64,000 nt of DNA from Citrifermentans bremense (GCF_014218275.1 NZ_AP023213.1:620001-684000); one strand, 5' to 3'; positions 46,896 through 58,031 are shown, counted from the first letter of the stretch. Program-made: numbers and translations. Notes: generated by a model from the sequence alone, not told the origin.

Positions 46896-48569
46896 ATGTC
46901 ACGCAAAAGCATTGAAAGAAGACGCGCCCTTTTGGCCGGCGAAAGCGGCGGAGAGCAAAGAAACAGCGGCGGCAGACTTTCTTGCTGCCTGGTCTACCCC
47001 AACCGGTACCACTCAGCCATGAGCAACCTCGGCTTCCAGGCCGTGCACGCCATGATGAACGCGCACCCGGAGGTGCTCTGCGAGCGCGCCTTCCTCCCGG
47101 ATCGAGACGAGTTGGCGGAACTGGAGCGGACCGGCGGCACGCTTCTCTCCCTGGAGGGGCAGCGCGCACTTTCTTCCTTCGACGTCATTGCCTTCTCCGT
47201 TTCCTTCGAAAGCGACTACCTGAACATCCCCACAATTTTCCGGCTCTCAGGCATGAGCCCCTGGGCCGCGGAGCGTTCCGCGCGGGAGCCGCTTGTGCTG
47301 GCAGGGGGAGCGGCGCTCTTTCTGAACCCCGAGCCGGTCGCCCCTTTCCTCGACCTGGTATGCATCGGCGAGGCTGAACCGATCCTCGCGGATCTGCTCG
47401 AACTTTTGAAGGAGGGTGGGGGCTCGCGCGCCGAGCTCTTGCTGCAGGCCTGTAAGATCCCCGGCATCTACGTACCTTCGCTGTACCAGCCGCAGTACCT
47501 TGACGGCCGGTTCGCCGGGCTAAAGCCGCAGCCGGGCGCGCCGGACAGGGTGCTTCGCGTGTGGGAAAAGGAGCTGGACCGCAGGCCGACTGTCACCGAG
47601 ATTCATACCGAGGCCACCGAGTTCTCCGGGATGCACCTGGTTGAATTGTCCCGTGGCTGCCCCCGTGCCTGCCGCTTCTGCGCCGCAGGCTTCATCTACC
47701 TCCCGTACCGCAGCCGATCGCTGGAAGGGGTGAGGGCGGAGGTGCTGAAGGGGGTGGCGCAGGGGAGAAAAGTGGGACTGGTTGCCGCCGCCGTATCGGA
47801 CTTCTCCGGCATCGGGGACCTCTGCGGCGAGATAGTGGGCGCCGGCGGGAAATTCTCGGTCTCCTCCTTCCGCATCGACCACCTGGACGACGGTATGATC
47901 GAGGCGCTGAAGGCGAGCGGTCAGAAAACCGTGGCGCTGGCGCCGGAGGGTGGAAGCCAGCGGCTGCGCGACCTGGTGAAAAAGGGGATCGACGAGGAGC
48001 AGATCCTGGCGGCGTGCGACAAGCTGATCGGCCACGACATCCTCAACCTGAAGCTCTATTTCATCATCGGCCTTCCCACCGAGACCGAGCAGGACCTGGA
48101 GGAGCTGGTCCTTTTGGTGACGCGGATCAGGGAGCGGGTGCTGGCGGCGGCGAAAAAGAACAAGCGCCTGGGGGAGGTGCAGCTTTCGGTGAACCCGTTT
48201 ATCCCCAAGCCCTTCACCCCCTTCCAGTGGTGCGGCATGGAGCCGGTGAAGTCGCTGGAAGCCAAGTGGAAGTACCTGCAGAAGGCGCTGGGGAAGCTCT
48301 CCAACGTGAAGCTGCAGATGGAGAGCCCGCGGGAGGCCTACCAGCAGGCGCTCTTGTCGCGGGGAGACCGCAGGCTCGCCCAGCTCCTGGTGCTGGCCGA
48401 CAGGTCCGGGAACTGGAAGCAGGCGCTGCGCGAGGCGGAGTTTGATGCCGACGCCGAGGTGTATCGCCAGGTGGCGCTGGACGAGGCGCTGCCGTGGGAT
48501 TTCATCGATGGCGGGGACTGCGACAGGCTCAAGCGGGAGTACCTTAGGGCGTTCGAGGAAGGGAGTTAA
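46896..48569 (+). CDS. Radical SAM protein with N-terminal cobalamin-binding-like domain
   Basis: A 557-residue protein; ATG 46896 starts MSRKSIERRRALLAG, SD weak. The N-terminal ~190 residues form a B12-binding-like Rossmann part (LVYPNRYHSAMSNLGFQAVH). The radical SAM core has the cluster motif CPRACRFC. It matches the uncharacterised family that elsewhere carries a DUF2344 extension; here that extension is absent. The substrate is unknown; tRNA or cofactor modification is suspected for relatives. Followed by a strong terminator. Confidence 0.8.
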   Translation: MSRKSIERRRALLAGESGGEQRNSGGRLSCCLVYPNRYHSAMSNLGFQAVHAMMNAHPEVLCERAFLPDRDELAELERTGGTLLSLEGQRALSSFDVIAFSVSFESDYLNIPTIFRLSGMSPWAAERSAREPLVLAGGAALFLNPEPVAPFLDLVCIGEAEPILADLLELLKEGGGSRAELLLQACKIPGIYVPSLYQPQYLDGRFAGLKPQPGAPDRVLRVWEKELDRRPTVTEIHTEATEFSGMHLVELSRGCPRACRFCAAGFIYLPYRSRSLEGVRAEVLKGVAQGRKVGLVAAAVSDFSGIGDLCGEIVGAGGKFSVSSFRIDHLDDGMIEALKASGQKTVALAPEGGSQRLRDLVKKGIDEEQILAACDKLIGHDILNLKLYFIIGLPTETEQDLEELVLLVTRIRERVLAAAKKNKRLGEVQLSVNPFIPKPFTPFQWCGMEPVKSLEAKWKYLQKALGKLSNVKLQMESPREAYQQALLSRGDRRLAQLLVLADRSGNWKQALREAEFDADAEVYRQVALDEALPWDFIDGGDCDRLKREYLRAFEEGS

Positions 48570-48600
48570 AGAGAGGTGTGACTTAAGATCGCAGGAACTT

Positions 48601-48637
48601 AGGCGGCAGGGGAAGTAACCCTGCCGCCTTTTTCTTT
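48601..48637 (+). terminator. Terminator of the radical SAM gene
   Basis: AGGCGGCAGGG / CCCTGCCGCCT with a 7-nt loop, followed by TTTTTCTTTT. Confidence 0.88.
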
Positions 48638-48643
48638 TCCGGG

Positions 48644-49234
48644 CTAGTTGAAGAAGATCCTGGCGCCTACCGTCACCGAGAGGTTGGTGGGGTCGAACTC
48701 GCCGCGCTGGCCGCTGGGCGTATCGACATCGGCGCTGAAGGATTCGACTCCCTTGGCTTCCAGCGTGAGGGACAGCTGGCGGTTCATGATGCAGTCGACC
48801 CCGGCGCTCAGATGCGCGCCGACCGTGGTGTTGGTGTACCTGCTGCTCAGGTCGTTCACCAGGACGTCCATGCCGGCGCCGAGGTAGGGGACCAGACGCT
48901 GCCTTTCCGGGAAGCGGTACTGGGCGCCGACGGAAACGTCGGTGACCTCGGCGGTCCCGAAATGGGAGGTGTGGAAGGAGGCCCTGGAGACCTCGAGCTC
49001 AACGGCGACGTTGTCGTCCACCCCGAACAGCAGGCCGAGGCCGCCGGTCAGTCCCGCATCGGTGGAGACGACCATGGTCCCTTGGGGGGTGTCGAGTTCG
49101 CCCTGTGCCGGGTTGATGATGCCGATCTTGCCGGTCAGGGCCAGCCTCCCTCTGAGCTCTTCCGCCGCGGCGTTCCCGGTGAGCGTGGCAGCCAGCAGCA
49201 GCGCGCCGGCGGAGAGCATGAACAGTTTACGCAT
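48644..49234 (-). CDS. OmpW-type outer-membrane beta-barrel protein
   Basis: A 196-residue protein: signal peptide (1-24, ending NAAAE) and eight-strand barrel features (LTGKIGIINPAQGELD, VAVELEVSRASFH, VPYLGAGMDVLVND, ending VTVGARIFFN with terminal aromatic and Asn). OmpW proteins form narrow hydrophobic channels. Monocistronic. Confidence 0.82.
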   Translation of the reverse strand: MRKLFMLSAGALLLAATLTGNAAAEELRGRLALTGKIGIINPAQGELDTPQGTMVVSTDAGLTGGLGLLFGVDDNVAVELEVSRASFHTSHFGTAEVTDVSVGAQYRFPERQRLVPYLGAGMDVLVNDLSSRYTNTTVGAHLSAGVDCIMNRQLSLTLEAKGVESFSADVDTPSGQRGEFDPTNLSVTVGARIFFN

Positions 49235-49302
49235 GTCTTAATCCTCCAAAAGTGTCATTGCAGAGGGGGCATATTAAGACAAAACGGACTGACAGACAAG
49301 GG

Positions 49303-49959
49303 CTACTTGACCAGTTCCAGGGTCGCCTGCACCGCCTTCTCGATTCCCCGGGCCGCCTCGGAGATGCTTCCCGCCAGCATGTAGGCCGGGGTCGACACGA
49401 TCAGGTGATCCCGGTCCACGACGATGTCGTCCGCGGCGCAATCGACGTGCTTGCTTCCGGTGGCTGAAATGGCCCCCGCGGTGCCGGGGTCGTTACCTAT
49501 GGTGAGCCGGGGGGAGAGTTCCTTGCCGAGCGCGAGCGCCACCACGGAAGGGGCTATGCAGATGGCGCAGATAGGCTTCTTTGCTGCCGCCATCTCCTTC
49601 ACCAGCCTGAGCACGTCGGGCTGAACCACACCGTCGGCCCCTTTTTGCCCGAAGCTGCAGAGGTTCTTCGCGGCGCCGAAGCCGCCGGGGAAGACCACCG
49701 CGTCGAGTTCGGAGGCCTTGGCATTCCTTATGTCGCTCACCTCGCCGCGCGCGATGCGGGCCGATTCCACCAGGACTTTCCTCTTGGCGCCGGTCTCCTG
49801 CATGGTCAGGTGATTAACTTCGTCGCAGTCGATGTCCGGGGCGAAACAGACGGCCTTGGCGCCGCTTCTGTCGATGGCCAGAAGGGTCAGCACCGCCTCG
49901 TGTATCTCGCTTCCGTCACGAACTCCGCAGCCTGAAAGTACCACGCCTATCTTCTTCAT
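49303..49959 (-). CDS. elbB: ElbB-like DJ-1/PfpI superfamily glyoxalase
   Basis: A 218-residue protein; ATG 49959 follows AGGAGGT. MKKIGVVLSGCGVRDGSEIHE, VFPGGFGAAKNLCSFGQKG and the nucleophile elbow AICIAPSVVALAL are typical of ElbB (isoprenoid biosynthesis glyoxalase ElbB). E. coli ElbB shows weak glyoxalase activity. Cytosolic, single gene. Confidence 0.9.
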   Translation of the reverse strand: MKKIGVVLSGCGVRDGSEIHEAVLTLLAIDRSGAKAVCFAPDIDCDEVNHLTMQETGAKRKVLVESARIARGEVSDIRNAKASELDAVVFPGGFGAAKNLCSFGQKGADGVVQPDVLRLVKEMAAAKKPICAICIAPSVVALALGKELSPRLTIGNDPGTAGAISATGSKHVDCAADDIVVDRDHLIVSTPAYMLAGSISEAARGIEKAVQATLELVK

Positions 49960-50098
49960 CCCCGCTACCTCCTGTCTTGTAGATTTCACGTCAGTTGCGC
50001 TATTCTAGGCGATGAGTTTGCACTGTCAAGGTCTTTAATGTGTACCGTGTCAGCCAGTTGTTAAGCTGTGCGACGCCTGTCACCGAGGAGCCTGCGCC

Positions 50099-50311
50099 AT
50101 GAACGACCCTCTCCAGGAGGAGTCCCCACCTGTGGTAGATACCGTCCGCTGCACCGGCTGCGGCAGATGCGTCGCCGCCTGCGGCAGCCGGCTGCTCTCA
50201 CTGGAGGTGGACGGGTTTCGCAAGTACGCTCAGATCGGCATTTCCAAGCGCTGCAAACGCTGCCTTGCCTGCGCCGCTGCCTGCCCTGTCCGGGCGCTGC
50301 GGGCCGATTGA
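50099..50311 (+). CDS. Small 2x[4Fe-4S] ferredoxin-like protein
   Basis: A 70-residue protein with cluster motifs CTGCGRCVAACG and CKRCLACAAACP; the first lacks the usual CP ending. SD GGAG precedes the ATG. Likely a cytosolic electron carrier; the partner is unknown. Upstream of another small CxxC protein on the same strand. Confidence 0.82.
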   Translation: MNDPLQEESPPVVDTVRCTGCGRCVAACGSRLLSLEVDGFRKYAQIGISKRCKRCLACAAACPVRALRAD

Positions 50312-50387
50312 CATCAGTTCTCTTTGCCCTAAGCTTTATGACTGTATCAGGTCGCGCTGCGATCTCATTGCACGAAAGGAGGAGGAC

Positions 50388-50549
50388 ATGCTTTACTTCA
50401 TCAAGCAGAACATCATCCACACGTACCCGGTTAAAAATGGGTGCGCCGAGGTTTATGAGCAGGAGCAACTGCGCGATACCATCCCGCGGGACGTCCAGCA
50501 ATGCCCTTACTGTATGAAACTGTGGCCGGGAAGAAACCCTGAGGATTGA
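50388..50549 (+). CDS. Small CxxC protein
   Basis: A 53-residue protein, ATG preceded by AAAGGAGGAGG. A single CPYC near residue 39 and a Cys at 19 could bind metal or form a redox pair. No family recognised. Ends before a terminator hairpin at 50588. Confidence 0.6.
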   Translation: MLYFIKQNIIHTYPVKNGCAEVYEQEQLRDTIPRDVQQCPYCMKLWPGRNPED

Positions 50550-50587
50550 AAGGGGCAGGTAAGGGCGGGACAGACAGAGTCGAAAAG

Positions 50588-50624
50588 AAGAAAGGCCGCT
50601 TCCGTGAGGAGAGCGGCCTTTCTT
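50588..50624. terminator. Bidirectional terminator between small gene and tRNAs
   Basis: AAGAAAGGCCGCT / AGCGGCCTTTCTT. It can end the + strand small gene and the leftward tRNA transcript. Confidence 0.75.
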
Positions 50625-50629
50625 GTAGA

Positions 50630-50704
50630 TGGTGATCCCAAGGGGACTTGAACCCCTGTTACCGACGTGAAAGGCCGGTGTCCTAACCACTAGACGATGG
50701 GACC
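50630..50704 (-). tRNA. tRNA-Glu (TTC)
   Basis: A 75-nt cloverleaf on the minus strand with encoded CCA (50632-50630). Acceptor GGTCCCA/TGGGATC, anticodon loop CTTTCAC (anticodon TTC), T-loop GTTCAAG. Confidence 0.95.
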
Positions 50705-50773
50705 AAATTGTTGCATCCCGTGCGCCGATCGGGCAGGGGGCTGTCGTCAGGCCCAGACTGGCGACAGTGAAAA

Positions 50774-50849
50774 TGGTGAGCCGCGTTGGGATCGAACCAA
50801 CGACCACCTGATTAAAAGTCAGGTGCTCTACCAACTGAGCTAGCGGCTC
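50774..50849 (-). tRNA. tRNA-Lys (TTT)
   Basis: A 76-nt cloverleaf with encoded CCA. Acceptor GAGCCGC/GCGGCTC, anticodon loop CTTTTAA (anticodon TTT), T-loop GTTCGAT. Identical to the copy at 50971-51046. Confidence 0.95.
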
Positions 50850-50889
50850 GCTATCACTTCGTGCCGAAGCACGAGAGCTGTTGTTTGAG

Positions 50890-50967
50890 TGGCGTCCCCA
50901 GCCGGATTTGAACCGGCGTCGCCGCCGTGAAAGGGCGGTGTCCTGGGCCGGGCTAGACGATGGGGAC
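50890..50967 (-). tRNA. tRNA-Glu (TTC), divergent second copy
   Basis: A 78-nt cloverleaf with encoded CCA. Acceptor GTCCCCA/TGGGGAC, anticodon loop CTTTCAC, T-stem GCCGG/CCGGC. It shares the anticodon with the copy at 50630 but differs in acceptor, D-loop (GCCCGGCCC) and T-stem. Confidence 0.92.
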
Positions 50968-50970
50968 GGG

Positions 50971-51046
50971 TGGTGAGCCGCGTTGGGATCGAACCAACGA
51001 CCACCTGATTAAAAGTCAGGTGCTCTACCAACTGAGCTAGCGGCTC
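50971..51046 (-). tRNA. tRNA-Lys (TTT), second copy
   Basis: A 76-nt tRNA with the same sequence as 50774-50849 including CCA. It is only three bases upstream of the divergent tRNA-Glu in the transcript. Confidence 0.95.
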
Positions 51047-51118
51047 AAACAGTGCAGCGAAGCAAGAACAACCTTATAGCAAATCGATTTCTGCCAGTCA
51101 ACACTTTTTATTAAAAAC

Positions 51119-53732
<2,614 letters not shown>

Positions 53733-53790
53733 GGGGTTGTCCTAAGGTATGTCGGTACCGCTGAAGCTGGCGAAAAAACGAGAAATCGTA

Positions 53791-53838
53791 ACAGTATGGC
53801 AGGGGGAAGTCAACGATTAATTCCCCCTGCCATACTGT
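53791..53838. terminator. 18-bp perfect inverted repeat beyond 53842-55281
   Basis: ACAGTATGGCAGGGGGAA and its exact reverse complement are separated by 12 AT-rich bases. It starts 4 bp beyond the stop of the minus-strand gene at 53842, so it is probably its terminator, although a U-tract is weak. Confidence 0.65.
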
Positions 53839-53841
53839 CCC

Positions 53842-55281
53842 CTATTCTGCCCGGATGATCCTGACCAGGCTTCCGCCCTTGCCGCCCAGGCCGCTCTTCT
53901 GGGTTACCTCCAGAAGTACCATTTCGCGGGTGCGCTGGTTGAAGTCGTAGTCGGCCAGGTAGTTCTGGCTTGCCTTGGTTCTCCAGGCCTCCTCCAGAGA
54001 GGATCCGTTCCAGGCGAAGGAGACCATGGAGTACCTGGAGTAGGAGCGGGCGTTGCCAAGCACGAAGAAACCGGCGTTCTGCGGTACCAGCACCTCGCCC
54101 TTTTCGGTGACCGTGATCCGCTGGTCGATGAACCTGGTACGGAACGGGGTTCCCGAGCTCCTCTCGTTTTCCATGTCGCGGCGCTGGAAGTAGGTCTCGG
54201 AACCGCCGAACTTGTCGCTGCTTCTCCAGATCTCGTCTCCGTCCCCATAGACCAGCAGGTACCCGCTGTCGTTGAAGCAGGTGAGGTACGATTTGCCAGA
54301 CTGGTCGCGGAACAGGTTGAAGTTGAAGATGTTGGCAAAGCGCGGCATCTTGATCGAGTTGCCGAGCTTGATGGCGCCGTCGGCGAAGGTCGCCTCGTAA
54401 ACGTCGCCGTAGTAGTCTTCGCTGCGACCCATCTGCTGGGCGAAGAGCAGCTTCTTCCCGCCGTAGGGGGCAAGGCCGCGGAACATGTAGGGGAGATCCT
54501 GGGCAACCAGCTTCAAGGTGCCGTTCTGGATGGAGTAGACGCGGGAAGAAGGGGCCTCGCGGTCAACGATGGTCACGAAGGCCAGCACCTTCCCCTCCTG
54601 GTCGGGGCCGATGGCGTCGATCCCCAGCAGCTTTTGGCGCTCGGGGAGCGCAGCTTGCGCCAAAAGGACCAGCTTGTCGCTTTTTTTGTAAAGGTAGAGG
54701 GCATCCTCGCCGGCGACGAGGATTTCATCGCTCCCCCACGAGGTGATCGCGCTCTTGGCGCCGGCGATGCGTTGGCTGGTCCAGCCGGGCGTCACTTCGC
54801 TGCGCAGCAGGTCGGAGGCGGGCGCCTTGATGATCTGGGAGGAAACCGAGGGCTGTATTGCGGCGGGCGCGGCCGGAGTTGCGGGGAGCTGGTACTGCTT
54901 CACGATCTCCCCCTTGAGTTTGGCGGAGATCTTCCCGACCGCGGGGATCAATGCGTCGATGCTCTCTCCCTGCTCGTAAGCGGCTGCAAGCGGTTTCCCT
55001 GCGGCGCTTTTCGCGCTGGCGTCCAGGCTGAACATCTTGCCGAGCTGAGTGTAGCTTCCGTTTACAACCACGTCTGCCTCGGCGGGGGTTTCGACGGCTA
55101 CGAGGCCGTCTCCGGAGAGGCGCGAGGATATAAGGCGCTTCAATGTGGTTTTGAGGTCGGCCGAGTCGCCGCCGGAGACGGTGAAGTCGGCGACGTAGGC
55201 GCGGATATTTTCTGCAGATGCTACGAGCGGGATGAACAGAGAGCTGAGGAGAATCAGGGTGAGGGCGAATGTTTTTTTCAT
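53842..55281 (-). CDS. Exported beta-propeller-like protein with FlgO-like N-terminal domain
   Basis: A 479-residue protein with signal peptide (1-23, ending ASAE). Residues ~25-130 resemble lipoprotein/FlgO-type domains (IRAYVADFTVSGGDSADLKT, LISSRLSGDGLVAVETPAEA). The rest has repeating beta segments with VCBS/FG-GAP character (ITSWGSDEILVAGEDALYLY, DGDEIWRSSDKFGGSETYF). Periplasmic location is likely; function unknown. A good SD is not obvious; ATG 55281 begins MKKTFALTLILLSS. Confidence 0.7.
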   Translation of the reverse strand: MKKTFALTLILLSSLFIPLVASAENIRAYVADFTVSGGDSADLKTTLKRLISSRLSGDGLVAVETPAEADVVVNGSYTQLGKMFSLDASAKSAAGKPLAAAYEQGESIDALIPAVGKISAKLKGEIVKQYQLPATPAAPAAIQPSVSSQIIKAPASDLLRSEVTPGWTSQRIAGAKSAITSWGSDEILVAGEDALYLYKKSDKLVLLAQAALPERQKLLGIDAIGPDQEGKVLAFVTIVDREAPSSRVYSIQNGTLKLVAQDLPYMFRGLAPYGGKKLLFAQQMGRSEDYYGDVYEATFADGAIKLGNSIKMPRFANIFNFNLFRDQSGKSYLTCFNDSGYLLVYGDGDEIWRSSDKFGGSETYFQRRDMENERSSGTPFRTRFIDQRITVTEKGEVLVPQNAGFFVLGNARSYSRYSMVSFAWNGSSLEEAWRTKASQNYLADYDFNQRTREMVLLEVTQKSGLGGKGGSLVRIIRAE

Positions 55282-55391
55282 GATTGCTCCGCTTATTCCG
55301 GGAATTTAAAGACCCGGAATTATCGCAGAGCGGCCCGCTTTAGTCAAACGGTTTCGCGCCTGAAGCACGGTTGGATTAAGCAATGACAGAT

Positions 55392-55422
55392 AAAAAAAGC
55401 GGGCCGCACAGCCCGCCTTTTT
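55392..55422 (-). terminator. Terminator of the paralogue pair
   Basis: GCGGGC-cgcaca-GCCCGC with TTTTTTT in the minus direction, 28 bp beyond the stop at 55450. Confidence 0.8.
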
Positions 55423-55449
55423 CGGCACCTCAAAGTGTCTTTGATCGCC

Positions 55450-55725
55450 TTACTTGCCAGGTTTTTCCAGGTCTCTCAGGAGCTCTTGAGTCTCAGTCAG
55501 TTTCTGTTGCAATTTTTTCAACTCTTGAGGGGAGTAGACCTTGGTTCCTTTCTTGATTTCATTGTCTAATCGCTGCATCCGTTTGTAAATATCGTCCACC
55601 TGGTCGGTGCAGTTCTTTGACGCGAGCAGGCACTCGTTTTTCTGGGACTGGGTCGGCTGTGCCGGTACCGTGGCAGCAGTTCCAACCAGCAGTACCGTCG
55701 TCAGCATAGCTATTGTTTTACGCAT
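55450..55725 (-). CDS. Small periplasmic coiled-coil protein, copy 2
   Basis: A 91-residue exported protein (signal peptide 1-22). Mature part: NECLLASKNCTDQVDD, then a helical coiled coil (IKKGTKVYSPQELKKLQQKL) and Lys-rich tail. Two Cys six residues apart may form a disulfide or bind a cofactor. Paralogue of the protein encoded 35 bp upstream. Function unknown. Confidence 0.75.
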   Translation of the reverse strand: MRKTIAMLTTVLLVGTAATVPAQPTQSQKNECLLASKNCTDQVDDIYKRMQRLDNEIKKGTKVYSPQELKKLQQKLTETQELLRDLEKPGK

Positions 55726-55760
55726 GATAAGCCCTCCTTATTTCATGTCTTAGAGTTGGA

Positions 55761-56036
55761 TCAGCTGTCTGGCTTTTCCAAGGTGCGGAGAATCTCGCTG
55801 GTCTCCCTCAGCTTGTCCTGAAGCTTTTTCAGCTCCTGGGGGGAGTAGACCCTGTTCCCTTTTTTGATCTCCTTGTTGAGCTTGTGGATCCTGTTTCTGA
55901 TGTCGTCCACCTGGTCCATGCAGTTTTTCGAAGCGAGGAGGCATTCGTCCTTCTGGTCGGAGGTAGTCTGGGCGAAAGCTGGGACCGAAGACAGCGTGAA
56001 GAGGGTTGCTGCCAAAATCATTGCCATCTTTCTCAT
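55761..56036 (-). CDS. Small periplasmic coiled-coil protein, copy 1
   Basis: A 91-residue protein; ATG 56036 follows AAAGGAG (an upstream in-frame start at 56072 is unlikely). Signal peptide ends near AFAQ. Mature part DECLLASKNCMDQVDDIRNR then VYSPQELKKLQDKL, about 65% identical to copy 2 over the mature region by eye. Tandem duplication in one operon. Confidence 0.78.
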   Translation of the reverse strand: MRKMAMILAATLFTLSSVPAFAQTTSDQKDECLLASKNCMDQVDDIRNRIHKLNKEIKKGNRVYSPQELKKLQDKLRETSEILRTLEKPDS

Positions 56037-56275
56037 AAAGACTCCTTTGCAGAATGGGTTATAAAGCACCAAAGCATTAAAACACGGAAGTTTTTCTTGT
56101 CAACAGGCAAAGCAAAAAGTAGCTTTCAGTATGAAAGCAGCCAAGTTGCAAGTACGGGCGCTGCAGTGGCTATCACGGGCTATCGGGGGAGGGCCCTTCA
56201 ATGCGAGCACGTTCCGTAGCTCACACAGGAAGGGGTAACGTAACTGGGGATTAACCAAGCCGCAGTGCCGAACGC

Positions 56276-56312
56276 AGAAAAGGCCGGAGAGTAACCTCTC
56301 CGGCCTTTTCTT
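56276..56312. terminator. Terminator of the porin gene
   Basis: AGAAAAGGCCGGAGAG / CTCTCCGGCCTTTTCT, symmetric with A and T flanks, 45 bp beyond the porin stop. Confidence 0.88.
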
Positions 56313-56356
56313 GGTCAGACTTTTTCCGCCTGTTGATCAGGCGTAGTTTGTCTCAG

Positions 56357-57691
56357 TTAAAACAGGTAGCTCACCTGTACGTTGAAGAGGTACGGGTCGT
56401 CCGGGTTGCCTGCGGGATCGTCGAAGGCGTCGCCGAGGAAGACGTAAGCAGCAGCCACGCTGGTGCTCAGGTTGTCATAGATCTTGTAGCCGACCTGGGC
56501 GTTGACCTCGGTACCGAGGCTGCTCTTCTCGCCGGCGCGCTTCTCGGAAGTTGCCATGTAGCCGAGGTTGGCGTTGTAGAAGACCTTGTTGGCGGTACCC
56601 TCGTACCCTGCGAAGACACCGTAGGTGCCGCGCCCTTCTGCGGTCATGTCGTTGTTGAGCACAGAGGTAGAGGTGTTGGTCGCCTGGTTGGGGCGGACCA
56701 GCAGCCACATGTTAGCCGGGTTGAAGTAGGTGGTTGCTGCGGTGACTGTCTGGAAGGAATCTGTGTCGCCGGTGGTGTTCTTGTCGCCGGAGAGGTAGTA
56801 GCCAGCGAAGTTGACAGCACCCGGGCCGACCTTTACTTTGCCGGAGGCGCCCAAGACGTATGCAGAGATGTCGTCGTTGGCGTTCAGTTCGCCGAACTGA
56901 TAAGCTGCGAAAGGTTTGACGACTACGTCGCCGAATTTAAGGTCAGCGTTCACGCCGAGCATGTGCAAGAGCTCAAAGTCGCCAACGCCGGGGGTGGCGG
57001 CTGCGCCAAGTCTAGCCCCAGTATCGTTCTGGATGTTGTAGTAGGACGCACCCACGGTCATGTCCTTGTTGAGGGCGAATTTGCCATCGAGGACGATAAG
57101 GTCGGCGGTGAACTGGCCGGCGCCGGTGTTGGTCCCGGTGGGCAGCGTGTTGTCGTCGAAGCGGAACCAGCCAAGCGACACGGTAGCCGGGTCGAATTTC
57201 TTGGTGGCGTACACGCCGGTCATGTCGGCGGAGAGGAAGAGGCTGCCGTAGGCGTCGGTCCAGGGCTGCATGCCGACCTTGAAGTTGGTGGAGGTGTTCG
57301 GCTCGTTGAAGTCGAGGTAGATGTTCTTGGTCTCGAGGGTCAGCTGGTCGGCGTCGAGGTTGCCGGAGTCGTTGCCGGTGCCGATGCCCTTGTAGCCGCC
57401 GGTCACGCCGCCGAAGCGGGTGTCGAGCTCGAAGTGAGTTACGAGTTTCAGGTTGTCGTTGGCCTTGGCGATGTACATAAGGCGTGCGCGCTGCTCAGCG
57501 AAGAAACCGGAGTGGGCGTCGCTGTTGAGGTTCACGGTCCCGCTGTTGCCGCCGGTGAGGCTGTTGGACTGATAACCCATGAACTTGAACATCCCGTGGA
57601 ACTCGTTCTCCAGCGCCATCGCCGGTACGGCGGTTGCTGCGGAGAGAGCAGTGACTGCTGCAAATGCAAGCATCTTCTTTTGAAAGCTCAT
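56357..57691 (-). CDS. Outer-membrane porin-like beta-barrel protein
   Basis: A 444-residue protein; SD CAGGAGGT. Signal peptide 1-26 (ending AMALE), then alternating amphipathic strands with aromatic girdles (FHGMFKFMGYQSN, LVTHFELDTRFGG, NIYLDFNEPN, VGMQPWTDAYGSLF), ending FNVQVSYLF with terminal Phe, a barrel-assembly signal. Related Geobacter proteins are often called porins of unknown specificity. It is expressed from its own unit with a terminator; a hairpin terminator also lies in the region upstream. Confidence 0.8.
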   Translation of the reverse strand: MSFQKKMLAFAAVTALSAATAVPAMALENEFHGMFKFMGYQSNSLTGGNSGTVNLNSDAHSGFFAEQRARLMYIAKANDNLKLVTHFELDTRFGGVTGGYKGIGTGNDSGNLDADQLTLETKNIYLDFNEPNTSTNFKVGMQPWTDAYGSLFLSADMTGVYATKKFDPATVSLGWFRFDDNTLPTGTNTGAGQFTADLIVLDGKFALNKDMTVGASYYNIQNDTGARLGAAATPGVGDFELLHMLGVNADLKFGDVVVKPFAAYQFGELNANDDISAYVLGASGKVKVGPGAVNFAGYYLSGDKNTTGDTDSFQTVTAATTYFNPANMWLLVRPNQATNTSTSVLNNDMTAEGRGTYGVFAGYEGTANKVFYNANLGYMATSEKRAGEKSSLGTEVNAQVGYKIYDNLSTSVAAAYVFLGDAFDDPAGNPDDPYLFNVQVSYLF

Positions 57692-57778
57692 CGTTTACCT
57701 CCTGGGTTGGTTGTTAAAACTCGATTGAAGTTACCGCCTTGGTACAGTTATCCGAAAAACGGATACTCATATCTTTGC

Positions 57779-57833
57779 AAAAAAAGCTCTCACCTAAGTC
57801 ACGGCTAATAACCCTGACAAATTTGAGAGCTTT
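57779..57833 (-). terminator. Long bulged terminator upstream of the porin gene
   Basis: Minus strand: AAAGCTCTCA ... TGAGAGCTTT enclosing GTCA/TGAC and GG/CC helices, followed by TTTTTTT. It ends the short transcript proposed at 57840-57990, or attenuates porin expression. Confidence 0.75.
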
Positions 57834-57839
57834 AATATA

Positions 57840-57944
57840 CTACTTGAGCGGCCTGTTTGTCTTTGCAACGATATAGTCCTCCACTTCCTGAAAGAAGATC
57901 TCGCCAATCAGCCAGTACAGCCTTTCCCAATGAGCAAACCACTG
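57840..57944 (-). other. Coding-like 34-codon frame inside a possible small transcript
   Basis: A stop-to-stop frame reads WFAHWERLYWLIGEIFFQE then VEDYIVAKTNRPLK and a TAG. Third positions are mostly G/C, as in the neighbouring genes. No ATG or GTG and no strong SD; a CTG after GGAAAGG is the only option. A promoter lies just upstream and a terminator just downstream, so it is either a gene remnant, a small protein or an sRNA that carries old coding sequence. Confidence 0.4.
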
Positions 57945-57962
57945 TTATATAAAACTGTCGCC

Positions 57963-57990
57963 ACTATATAATTATTCAAACAAAAGTCAA
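57963..57990 (-). promoter_or_regulatory. Sigma70-type promoter
   Basis: Minus strand TTGACT (57990-57985), 16 bp, TATAGT (57968-57963). It would start a transcript near 57955 that meets the terminator at 57833-57779 after roughly 180 nt. Confidence 0.55.
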
Positions 57991-58031
57991 TAAAAAAATC
58001 CCGACTCATGAAATTGCAGTTTCTGAATGTC

